Shown here one piece after another: positions 26,760 to 33,774 of a stretch of 64,000 bases of DNA. The stretch is from NCBI RefSeq assembly GCF_021173675.1, contig NZ_JAIHON010000008.1, positions 449,075-513,074 of the forward strand, given 5' to 3'. Position 1 is the first letter of the stretch. Each line of letters begins with the position of its first letter. Source of the stretch: Streptomyces lincolnensis. Lineage in GTDB: Bacteria; Actinomycetota; Actinomycetes; Streptomycetales; Streptomycetaceae. The notes beneath the pieces are model-generated. The model was given only the letters and a program-made list of their open reading frames with translations. It was not told the origin of the DNA and made no database searches. The translations under genes and the position numbers were made by a program.

Positions 26760-26811
26760 CTCCCCGCTCCGGTGCGTGTTCCCCCGTACGCACCGGGGCG
26801 GGGCTTTTTCA
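26760..26811 (+). terminator. Intrinsic terminator after rpfA
   Basis: A GC-rich stem (about 26760-26778 with 26789-26805, one bulge) is followed by a run of five T. This is one of the few hairpins in the window with a clear U-tract. A weaker CCTCAT/ATGAGG hairpin lies at 26702-26730. The rest of the 328-base spacer before eno holds its leader; I see no other gene. Confidence 0.85.
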
Positions 26812-26998
26812 TGCGGCGCCCCGGGAGCTTTTTGTTCCGTTCGGAAACAATTTACTCTCGGTTCTGCCCAAGGGGTGGGCGACCGCATGGCCGATCGCCC
26901 CGGGCCGGTTAGGCTCGTCTCGCGGAGCCGACGGTGGCTCCGTGCACCACGGGCCCCGCGGCCCGCGCAACCGCGTCACATCCCAGAAGGAGATGCTC

Positions 26999-28288
26999 GT
27001 GCCGTCCATCGACGTCGTCGTAGCCCGGGAAATCCTGGACTCCCGAGGCAATCCCACGGTCGAGGTCGAGGTCGGCCTCGACGACGGCAGCACCGGTCGT
27101 GCCGCCGTCCCCTCCGGCGCCTCCACGGGCGCCTTCGAAGCCATCGAGCTCCGCGACGGCGACCCCAACCGCTACATGGGCAAGGGCGTCGAGAAGGCCG
27201 TCCTCGCGGTCATCGAGCAGATCGGCCCGGAGCTCGTCGGCTACGACGCCACCGAGCAGCGCCTGATCGACCAGGCGATGTTCGACCTGGACGCCACCGA
27301 CAACAAGGGCTCCCTCGGCGCCAACGCCATCCTCGGCGTCTCCCTCGCCGTCGCCCACGCCGCCTCCGAGGCCAGCGACCTCCCGCTCTTCCGCTACCTG
27401 GGCGGCCCGAACGCGCACCTGCTGCCCGTTCCGATGATGAACATCCTGAACGGCGGCTCGCACGCCGACTCCAACGTGGACATCCAGGAGTTCATGATCG
27501 CCCCGATCGGCGCGGAGTCCTTCTCCGAGGCCCTGCGCTGGGGCGCCGAGGTCTACCACACCCTCAAGAAGGTGCTGAAGACCAAGGGCCTGTCCACCGG
27601 CCTCGGCGACGAGGGCGGCTTCGCCCCGAACCTGGAGTCCAACCGCGCCGCCCTCGACCTCATCCTGGAGGCGATCAAGGAGGCCGGTTACACCCCCGGC
27701 GAGCAGATCGCCCTGGCGCTCGACGTCGCCGCCTCCGAGTTCTACAAGGACGGCGTCTACACCTTCGAGGGCAAGGAGCGCTCCGCCGCCGAGATGACGG
27801 AGTACTACGCCGAGCTCGTCGAGGCGTACCCGCTCGTCTCCATCGAGGACCCGCTGTTCGAGGACGACTGGGCCGGCTGGAACACCATCACCGCGAAGCT
27901 GGGCGACAAGGTCCAGATCGTCGGCGACGACCTCTTCGTCACCAACCCCGAGCGCCTGGCCCGCGGCATCGAGGAGGGCTCCGCCAACGCCCTGCTCGTG
28001 AAGGTCAACCAGATCGGTTCCCTCACCGAGACCCTGGACGCCGTCGAGCTCGCCCAGCGCAACGGCTTCAAGTGCATGATGTCCCACCGCTCCGGCGAGA
28101 CCGAGGACGTCACCATCGCCGACCTCGCCGTCGCGGTGAACTGCGGCCAGATCAAGACCGGCGCCCCGGCCCGCTCGGACCGCGTCGCCAAGTACAACCA
28201 GCTGCTGCGCATCGAGGAGATCCTCGACGACGCGGCGGTGTACGCCGGCCGCTCGGCCTTCCCGCGGTTTCGCTCTGCGAACCATTAG
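26999..28288 (+). CDS. eno: Enolase (phosphopyruvate hydratase)
   Basis: A 429-residue glycolytic enzyme converting 2-phosphoglycerate to phosphoenolpyruvate. It shows 'SIDVVVAREILDSRGNPTVEVE' at the N-terminus (split: SIDVVVAREILDSRGN), 'SGASTGAFEAIELRD', the Mg2+ ligands in 'LALDVAASEFY', 'SIEDPLFEDDW' and 'QIVGDDLFVTN', the catalytic Lys in 'LLVKVNQIGSLTE', and 'SHRSGETED'. Length is normal. The GTG at 26999 is chosen because AAGGAG ends directly before an ATG at 26993, too close for that ATG to be used. Confidence 0.97.
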   Translation: MPSIDVVVAREILDSRGNPTVEVEVGLDDGSTGRAAVPSGASTGAFEAIELRDGDPNRYMGKGVEKAVLAVIEQIGPELVGYDATEQRLIDQAMFDLDATDNKGSLGANAILGVSLAVAHAASEASDLPLFRYLGGPNAHLLPVPMMNILNGGSHADSNVDIQEFMIAPIGAESFSEALRWGAEVYHTLKKVLKTKGLSTGLGDEGGFAPNLESNRAALDLILEAIKEAGYTPGEQIALALDVAASEFYKDGVYTFEGKERSAAEMTEYYAELVEAYPLVSIEDPLFEDDWAGWNTITAKLGDKVQIVGDDLFVTNPERLARGIEEGSANALLVKVNQIGSLTETLDAVELAQRNGFKCMMSHRSGETEDVTIADLAVAVNCGQIKTGAPARSDRVAKYNQLLRIEEILDDAAVYAGRSAFPRFRSANH

Positions 28289-28335
28289 GCACAGCAAGGG
28301 CTGACCTCGGCAGGGCTAAGGCTTAGCCAGTCGTA

Positions 28336-28379
28336 CGTACGTCCCCGTACCGGTCCCGTACCGTGTGCGGGGACGTACG
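28336..28379 (+). terminator. Hairpins between eno and divIC
   Basis: A 12-bp stem (CGTACGTCCCCG at 28336-28347 with 28368-28379) with a 20-base structured loop follows a smaller perfect 15-base palindrome GGCTAAGGCTTAGCC at 28314-28328. Both lie between the eno stop and the divIC start, so they may attenuate read-through. Confidence 0.6.
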
Positions 28380-28403
28380 CGCGTGTGAGAACGGGAGTGA
28401 GAG

Positions 28404-28880
28404 ATGGCCGTCAAGGACCGGGACCGTTTCTCCACCACGACCAGGATCAGGCTGCTCGGCGAGCAGACCGCGGCCCGGGTGTACCGCTCCCAGACCAGAC
28501 GGCAGGCCCGCCGCTCCCGGCTGACCGGCCGGGCCGCGCTGCTGGCCCTCGTGCTGTGCACGCTGGTCGTGGCGCTCGCGTATCCCATAAGGCAGTACGT
28601 CTCCCAGCGGGCCGAGATCTCCGACCTCCAGCGGGAGAAGGAGCAGGCCAGGCAGCGCGTGGAGCAGCTGCGGGACCTCAAGGCACGCTGGCAGGACGAC
28701 GCGTACGCGCAGCAGCAGATCCGGGAGCGGCTGCACTACGTCCTGCCGGGCGAGACGGGCTTCATCGTCATCGACCCGAACGCGGCCCGGCAGTCCCGCG
28801 CCGACCTGGGAGCGGCCGACCGCCCCTGGTACGCGAACGTCTGGGACGGCGTCGACAAGTCCGACGCCTCCGACCAGTGA
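28404..28880 (+). CDS. divIC: Septum formation initiator DivIC/FtsB-like protein
   Basis: A 158-residue bitopic membrane protein. A basic cytoplasmic N-terminus (about 1-42) precedes a single membrane helix (about 43-63). An extracytoplasmic coiled coil follows (ISDLQREKEQARQRVEQLRD) and then 'QQQIRERLHYVLPGETGFIVID', the typical DivIC/FtsB ending. It partners FtsL and FtsQ in the divisome; in Streptomyces it is needed for efficient sporulation septation. The eno-divIC-DUF501-ppx order is conserved in actinobacteria. Confidence 0.93.
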   Translation: MAVKDRDRFSTTTRIRLLGEQTAARVYRSQTRRQARRSRLTGRAALLALVLCTLVVALAYPIRQYVSQRAEISDLQREKEQARQRVEQLRDLKARWQDDAYAQQQIRERLHYVLPGETGFIVIDPNAARQSRADLGAADRPWYANVWDGVDKSDASDQ

Positions 28881-28910
28881 ACCGACCGATGGAACGATAG
28901 AAAGACAGGC

Positions 28911-29450
28911 ATGGAAACGCCTCCGCCCTCCACACCGCGCACCGAGCCGACCGACGCGGATGTCGAGGCCTTCAAGCAGCAGCTCGGACGGCCGCCGCGC
29001 GGGCTGCGGGCGATCGCGCACCGCTGCCCCTGCGGACAGCCGGACGTGGTGGAGACGGCCCCCCGCCTCCCCGACGGCACCCCTTTCCCGACCACGTACT
29101 ACCTGACGTGCCCGCGCGCCGCCTCGGCGATCGGCACGCTGGAGGCGAACGGGGTCATGAAGGAGATGACGGAGCGGCTCCAGAGCGATCCGGAGCTGGC
29201 CGCCGCCTACCGTGCCGCGCACGAGGACTACATCGCGCGCCGTGACGCCATCGAGGTCCTGGAGGGCTTCCCGAGCGCGGGCGGCATGCCGGACCGGGTG
29301 AAGTGCCTGCACGTGCTCGTGGCGCACTCCCTGGCCGCCGGGCCCGGCGTGAACCCGCTCGGCGACGAGGCGCTGGAGATGCTGCCGGAGTGGTGGCTGA
29401 AGGGGACGTGCGTGACGGGCGTGCCGGCCGTGAAGGAGGACGAGCAGTGA
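28911..29450 (+). CDS. DUF501 family protein
   Basis: A 179-residue cytosolic protein with the DUF501 features 'QLGRPPRGLRAIAHRCPCGQPDVV', shown here as QLGRPPRGLRAIAHRC and PCGQPDVVET, then 'TTYYLTCPRA', 'YIARRDAI' and 'PDRVKCLHVLVAHSLA'. The conserved Cys/His residues suggest metal binding, though the function is unknown. Its TGA overlaps the GTG start of ppx as GTGA, so the pair is translationally coupled; a shared role in phosphate or polyphosphate metabolism is possible. Confidence 0.92.
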   Translation: METPPPSTPRTEPTDADVEAFKQQLGRPPRGLRAIAHRCPCGQPDVVETAPRLPDGTPFPTTYYLTCPRAASAIGTLEANGVMKEMTERLQSDPELAAAYRAAHEDYIARRDAIEVLEGFPSAGGMPDRVKCLHVLVAHSLAAGPGVNPLGDEALEMLPEWWLKGTCVTGVPAVKEDEQ

Positions 29451-30388
29451 CCCGGGTCGCCGCCGTCGACTGCGGTACGAACTCCATCCGGCTGCTGGTC
29501 GCCGACGCCGACCCGGAGACCGGTGAACTGGTCGACCTGGACCGCCGTATGACGATCGTGCGCCTGGGGCAGGGCGTGGACCGCACCGGGCGGCTGGCGC
29601 CCGAGGCGCTGGAGCGGACCTTCGCCGCCTGTCGCGAGTACGCGGCGGTGATCAAGGAGCACGGGGCGGAGCGGCTGCGCTTCGTGGCGACCTCGGCCTC
29701 CCGGGACGCGGAGAACCGGGACGAGTTCGTACGGGGTGTCCTGGACATCCTCGGAGTCGAGCCCGAGGTCATCACCGGGGACCGGGAGGCGGAGTTCTCC
29801 TTCACCGGTGCCACCAAGGAGCTCACCGGCCGGGACGACCTTGCCAAGCCCTACCTGGTGGTGGACATCGGTGGCGGCTCGACCGAGTTCGTCGTCGGGG
29901 ACGAGCGGGTGCGGGCGGCGCGTTCCGTCGACGTCGGCTGTGTCCGGATGACGGAGCGGCATCTCGTCCAGGACGGGGTGGTGACCGACCCGCCCACCGA
30001 GGCGCAGGTCGCCGCGATGCGCGCCGACATCGAGGCCGCCCTCGACCTCGCCGAGCGGACGGTGCCGCTGCGCGAGGCGCACACCCTGGTGGGCCTGGCC
30101 GGCTCGGTCACCACGCTCTCCGCGATCGCGCAGGACCTGCCCGCGTACGACTCGACGGCCATCCACCACTCGCGGATCCCCTGCGCCACGGTCCGCGAGA
30201 TCACCCACCGGCTGCTGCACTCCACGCATGCCGAACGGGCGGCCGTTCCCTCCATGCACCCCGGGCGCGTCGACGTGATCGCCGCCGGTGCCCTCGTCCT
30301 GCTGTCGATCATGGAAAGGATCGGCGCGGAGGAGGTCGTGGTGAGCGAGCACGACATCCTCGACGGCATCGCGTGGTCGGTCGCTTGA
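29447..30388 (+). CDS. ppx: Ppx/GppA-family exopolyphosphatase
   Basis: A 313-residue member of the ASKHA fold. It has 'VAAVDCGTNSIRLLVAD' at the N-terminus, 'FVATSASRDAENRDEF', the phosphate loop 'VVDIGGGSTEFVVG' near residue 138 and 'LVGLAGSVTTLSAI'. It removes phosphate from polyphosphate, or the 5' phosphate of pppGpp in related enzymes. It is shorter than E. coli Ppx and lacks the HD-type C-terminal domain, as is usual for actinobacterial Ppx1. The GTG at 29447 has GGAGGA about 7 bases upstream and overlaps the DUF501 stop. Confidence 0.92.
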   Translation: MTRVAAVDCGTNSIRLLVADADPETGELVDLDRRMTIVRLGQGVDRTGRLAPEALERTFAACREYAAVIKEHGAERLRFVATSASRDAENRDEFVRGVLDILGVEPEVITGDREAEFSFTGATKELTGRDDLAKPYLVVDIGGGSTEFVVGDERVRAARSVDVGCVRMTERHLVQDGVVTDPPTEAQVAAMRADIEAALDLAERTVPLREAHTLVGLAGSVTTLSAIAQDLPAYDSTAIHHSRIPCATVREITHRLLHSTHAERAAVPSMHPGRVDVIAAGALVLLSIMERIGAEEVVVSEHDILDGIAWSVA

Positions 30389-30426
30389 GCCTCTGCTGAG
30401 CAGGTCGGACAACGTATGAGCACGTT

Positions 30427-30450
30427 CGAGGGGCCCTTCGGGGCCCCTCG
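30427..30450 (+). terminator. Terminator after ppx
   Basis: A perfect 10-bp stem CGAGGGGCCC/GGGCCCCTCG closed by a TTCG tetraloop, 38 bases after the ppx stop. It separates the housekeeping block from ndh. Confidence 0.85.
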
Positions 30451-30472
30451 ATGACGTGCCGTCGAGAAAGTT

Positions 30473-30488
30473 CGTGAAGTTCTTCACA
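30473..30488. promoter_or_regulatory. Candidate Rex operator (distal) upstream of ndh
   Basis: CGTGAAGTTCTTCACA resembles the Rex operator consensus TGTGAACNNNTTCACA and has perfectly symmetrical GTGAA/TTCAC arms. Rex is the NADH/NAD+-sensing repressor of respiratory genes in Streptomyces. The site lies about 320 bases upstream of ndh. Confidence 0.6.
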
Positions 30489-30552
30489 AGGAATTCGGCC
30501 CTGTCGGAGCACGAAAGGCATCGCGTTGACCCTTCCGGGGCCCGGACATGCC

Positions 30553-30568
30553 CTTGAACGTGTTCAGA
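30553..30568. promoter_or_regulatory. Candidate Rex operator (proximal) upstream of ndh
   Basis: CTTGAACGTGTTCAGA matches the Rex consensus in its central palindrome (TGAAC/GTTCA) but less well at the ends. It lies 80 bases downstream of the distal site. The rest of the 420-base spacer 30389-30808 shows only a TTGACA-like hexamer at about 30664 and no gene. Confidence 0.5.
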
Positions 30569-30808
30569 TCGGACACAAGGGGGCGTCGCGAAGGTGGTGT
30601 GCGAGGGGGACGGCGAGGGCTCTCACAGGGGGTCCGGACCCACGGAGAGGCAGCTCACGCGGCATTGACAACGGCCCGTCCGGTACGGGGGTTCCCGGTC
30701 GCCGTCATGACCTGGATCACGCGAGCCGCGGAGGATAGCACACACCCGGAGGAAGCTTGTGAAGGGGCGCACGAGCGACCCCCCTGAGGCGGGTGGATAC
30801 TCGATGGC

Positions 30809-32206
30809 ATGAGCACCACGGAGCGTCCCAGGATCCTCGTAGTAGGCGGTGGGTACGTAGGCCTGTACGCAGCTCGGCGCATTCTCAAGAAGATGCGCTA
30901 CGGCGAGGCGACCGTCACGGTCGTCGACCCCCGGTCGTACATGACCTACCAGCCCTTCCTTCCCGAAACCGCCGCCGGCAACATCTCCCCGCGCCATGTC
31001 GTCGTCCCGCTGCGACGCGTGCTGCCCAAGGCGGAGGTCCTCACCGGCCGGGTCACCACCATCGACCAGGACCGCAAGGTCGCCACGATCGCCCCGCTGG
31101 TCGGCGAGGCGTACGAGCTGCCCTTCGACTACCTGGTGATCGCGCTCGGCGCGGTCTCCCGCACCTTCCCGATCCCCGGCCTCGCCGAGCAGGGCATCGG
31201 CATGAAGGGCATCGAGGAGGCCATCGGCCTGCGCAACCACGTGCTGGAGCAGCTGGACAAGGCCGACTCCACGAACGACGAGGAGATCCGCCGCAAGGCG
31301 CTCACCTTCGTCTTCATCGGCGGCGGCTTCGCGGGCGCGGAGACCATCGGCGAGGTCGAGGACATGGCCCGCGACGCGGCCAAGTACTACACCAACGTCT
31401 CCCGCGAGGACATGCGGTTCATCCTCGTCGACGCCGCCGACAAGATCCTCCCCGAGGTCGGCCCCAAGCTCGGCCAGTACGGCAAGGAGCACCTGGAGGC
31501 CCGCGGGGTCGAGGTCTACCTCTCCACCTCCATGGACTCCTGCGTCGACGGCCACGTGGTGCTGAAGAACGGCCTGGAGGTCGACTCCAACACCATCGTC
31601 TGGACCGCCGGCGTCAAGCCGAACCCGGTCCTGTCCCGCTACGGCCTGCCGCTCGGCCCCCGCGGCCACGTCGACTGCGCGCCGACCCTCCAGGTCCAGG
31701 GCACCGACTACATCTGGGCCGCCGGCGACAACGCCCAGGTCCCGGACCTCGTCGGCCGCAAGGCGGGCAACGAGAACGCCTGGTGCCCGCCGAACGCCCA
31801 GCACGCGCTGCGTCAGGCCCGCGTCCTCGGCGACAACGTGATCTCCGGGATGCGCGGCTTCCCGCAGAAGGACTACAGCCACGCCAACAAGGGCGCGGTG
31901 GCCGGTCTCGGGCTCCACAAGGGCGTCGCGATGATCGTCATGGGCAAGATGAAGATCAAGCTCAAGGGCCGTCTCGCCTGGTACATGCACCGCGGCTACC
32001 ACGGTCTGGCCATGCCGACCTGGAACCGCAAGGTCCGTGTCTTCGCCGACTGGACCCTCGGTATGTTCCTCAAGCGCGAGGTCGTCTCCCTCGGCGCGAT
32101 GGAGCACCCGCGCGAGGAGTTCTACGAGGCCGCGAGGCCCGTACCGGCGGCCGCCGAGCCGAAGAAGACCGAGGAGAAGACCGAGCAGAAGGCCAAGGCC
32201 TCCTGA
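30809..32206 (+). CDS. ndh: Type II NADH dehydrogenase (NDH-2)
   Basis: A 465-residue peripheral membrane flavoprotein that passes electrons from NADH to menaquinone without pumping protons. The FAD-binding Rossmann motif is 'ILVVGGGYVGLYAA' (residues 9-22). The NADH-binding motif is 'FIGGGFAGAE' near residue 170. 'WAAGDNAQV' is the second FAD contact. The C-terminus ends in a lysine/glutamate/alanine-rich tail and has an amphipathic segment suited to membrane attachment. The ATG at 30809 lacks a strong ribosome site. Two Rex-like sites upstream suggest redox control. Confidence 0.93.
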   Translation: MSTTERPRILVVGGGYVGLYAARRILKKMRYGEATVTVVDPRSYMTYQPFLPETAAGNISPRHVVVPLRRVLPKAEVLTGRVTTIDQDRKVATIAPLVGEAYELPFDYLVIALGAVSRTFPIPGLAEQGIGMKGIEEAIGLRNHVLEQLDKADSTNDEEIRRKALTFVFIGGGFAGAETIGEVEDMARDAAKYYTNVSREDMRFILVDAADKILPEVGPKLGQYGKEHLEARGVEVYLSTSMDSCVDGHVVLKNGLEVDSNTIVWTAGVKPNPVLSRYGLPLGPRGHVDCAPTLQVQGTDYIWAAGDNAQVPDLVGRKAGNENAWCPPNAQHALRQARVLGDNVISGMRGFPQKDYSHANKGAVAGLGLHKGVAMIVMGKMKIKLKGRLAWYMHRGYHGLAMPTWNRKVRVFADWTLGMFLKREVVSLGAMEHPREEFYEAARPVPAAAEPKKTEEKTEQKAKAS

Positions 32207-32229
32207 CCGCTTCCGGTCGCTGAACCGAC

Positions 32230-32269
32230 CGAAGGGCCCCCTGCCATCCGTGGTGCAGGGGGCCCTTCG
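32230..32269 (+). terminator. Terminator after ndh
   Basis: A perfect 15-bp stem (32230-32244 with 32255-32269) and a 10-base loop, starting 23 bases after the ndh stop codon. Confidence 0.85.
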
Positions 32270-32413
32270 GCATTCCTGAAACGCCGGCGACAGCAGTGCG
32301 TGGTCGGTGCATCTGTTTTGCCCAGTCGTGACCACTCACTCGGACTGCACCCGGCCGCGTCGCTGTTTACCAAGGTGGACAATTCCGGGATCCTCGTCAC
32401 GGAGGTGTGCGCC

Positions 32414-33706
32414 ATGGCAGATGCCGCGCTGCGGCTCAGGGACCTCTTCGGACAATTGCTCGGTGTGCCGTTGCCGGTACGCATCCGGGCCTGGGACGGT
32501 TCGGAGGCGGGGCCGCCCGACGCCCCCGCGCTGGTGGTACGCAACCGCAGGGCCGTCCGCCGGCTGCTGTGGAAGCCCGGTGAACTGGGGCTCGCGCGTG
32601 CCTGGGTCGCCGGTGACCTGGACATCGAGGGCGACCTCTACACCGCGCTGGGGCTGATCTCGGGGCTGGTGTGGGAGCGCGGGGAGGACGCCAGGACCCT
32701 GTTCGACGCACTGCGCGACCCCGAGGTGCGGGCCGCCGTACGCCGGCTGATCGTGCTGGCCGGGCCCCCGCTGCCGCCCGCCCCGCCGCGCGAGGAGGTG
32801 CGCAGACCCCGCAGGCACCTGCACACCAAGAGCAGTGACAAGCGGGCCATCAGCCACCACTACGACGTCGGCAACGACTTCTACGAGATCGTCCTCGGGC
32901 CGAGCATGGTGTACTCCTGCGCCTACTGGCCGGCCCCGGACAGCACCCTGGAGACGGCCCAGTACGACAAGCTGGACCTGATCTCCCGCAAGCTCGGCCT
33001 GAAGCCCGGCATGCGCCTGCTGGACGTCGGCTGCGGCTGGGGCTCGATGGCCATCCACGCCGCCCGGGAGTACGGCGTGAGCGTCGTCGGCGTCACCCTC
33101 TCCCAGGAACAGGCCGCCTACGCCCGCAAGCGCGTCGCCGGCGAGGGCCTCACCGACCGGATCGAGATCCGCGTCCAGGACTACCGGGACGTCGAGGACG
33201 GTCCCTACGACGCCGTCTCCTCCATCGGGATGGCCGAACACGTCGGCGCCGACCGGTACCTGGAGTACGCCGAGGACCTCTTCCGGCTGCTCAAGCCCGG
33301 GGGGCGACTCCTGAACCACCAGATCGGCCGCCGTCCGCAGCGCGACGAGTCGTCGTACCACGTGGACGAGTTCATCGACGCCTATGTGTTCCCCGACGGG
33401 GAGCTCGCCCCCGTCGGCACCACCGTCACCCAGCTCGAACGCGCCGGGTTCGAGGTCCGGGACGTCGAGTCGATCCGGGAGCACTACGGACTGACCCTGC
33501 GCCGCTGGGTCGCCAACCTGGAGGGCGACTGGGACCGCGCGGTGCGGCTCACCAGCCCGGGGCGGGCCCGGGTCTGGCGGCTGTACATGGCCGCCTGCGC
33601 GCTCGCCTTCGAACGCAACCGCATCGGCGTCAACCAGGTCCTCGCCGTCCGCGCCCCGGAGTCCGGCGCGTCGGGGCTGCCGCTGCGTGCGCGCACCTGG
33701 AACTGA
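32414..33706 (+). CDS. Cyclopropane-fatty-acyl-phospholipid synthase-family methyltransferase
   Basis: A 430-residue SAM-dependent enzyme. An N-terminal domain (about 1-120, 'LWKPGELGLARAWVAGDLD') precedes the catalytic part, with 'SHHYDVGNDFYEIVLGPSMVYSCAYW' (split: SHHYDVGNDFYEIVLG, PSMVYSCAYW) and the SAM loop 'LLDVGCGWGSMAIHAA' near residue 203. 'GMAEHVGADRY' holds the conserved Glu-His pair, and 'FERNRIGVNQVL' ends the domain. The family adds a methylene or methyl group to unsaturated lipid acyl chains. The ATG at 32414 has GGAGG 8 bases upstream. Confidence 0.9.
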   Translation: MADAALRLRDLFGQLLGVPLPVRIRAWDGSEAGPPDAPALVVRNRRAVRRLLWKPGELGLARAWVAGDLDIEGDLYTALGLISGLVWERGEDARTLFDALRDPEVRAAVRRLIVLAGPPLPPAPPREEVRRPRRHLHTKSSDKRAISHHYDVGNDFYEIVLGPSMVYSCAYWPAPDSTLETAQYDKLDLISRKLGLKPGMRLLDVGCGWGSMAIHAAREYGVSVVGVTLSQEQAAYARKRVAGEGLTDRIEIRVQDYRDVEDGPYDAVSSIGMAEHVGADRYLEYAEDLFRLLKPGGRLLNHQIGRRPQRDESSYHVDEFIDAYVFPDGELAPVGTTVTQLERAGFEVRDVESIREHYGLTLRRWVANLEGDWDRAVRLTSPGRARVWRLYMAACALAFERNRIGVNQVLAVRAPESGASGLPLRARTWN

Positions 33707-33717
33707 GTACGGCAGCG

Positions 33718-33750
33718 GGGCCCGGTTCCTCATCAGGAGGAACCGGGCCC
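33718..33750. terminator. Bidirectional terminator between convergent genes
   Basis: A perfect 14-bp stem (33718-33731 with 33737-33750) with a 5-base loop lies between the convergent methyltransferase and ABC permease genes. Confidence 0.87.
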
Positions 33751-33774
33751 TGTCGTATGCCGATCTCCGTACCG

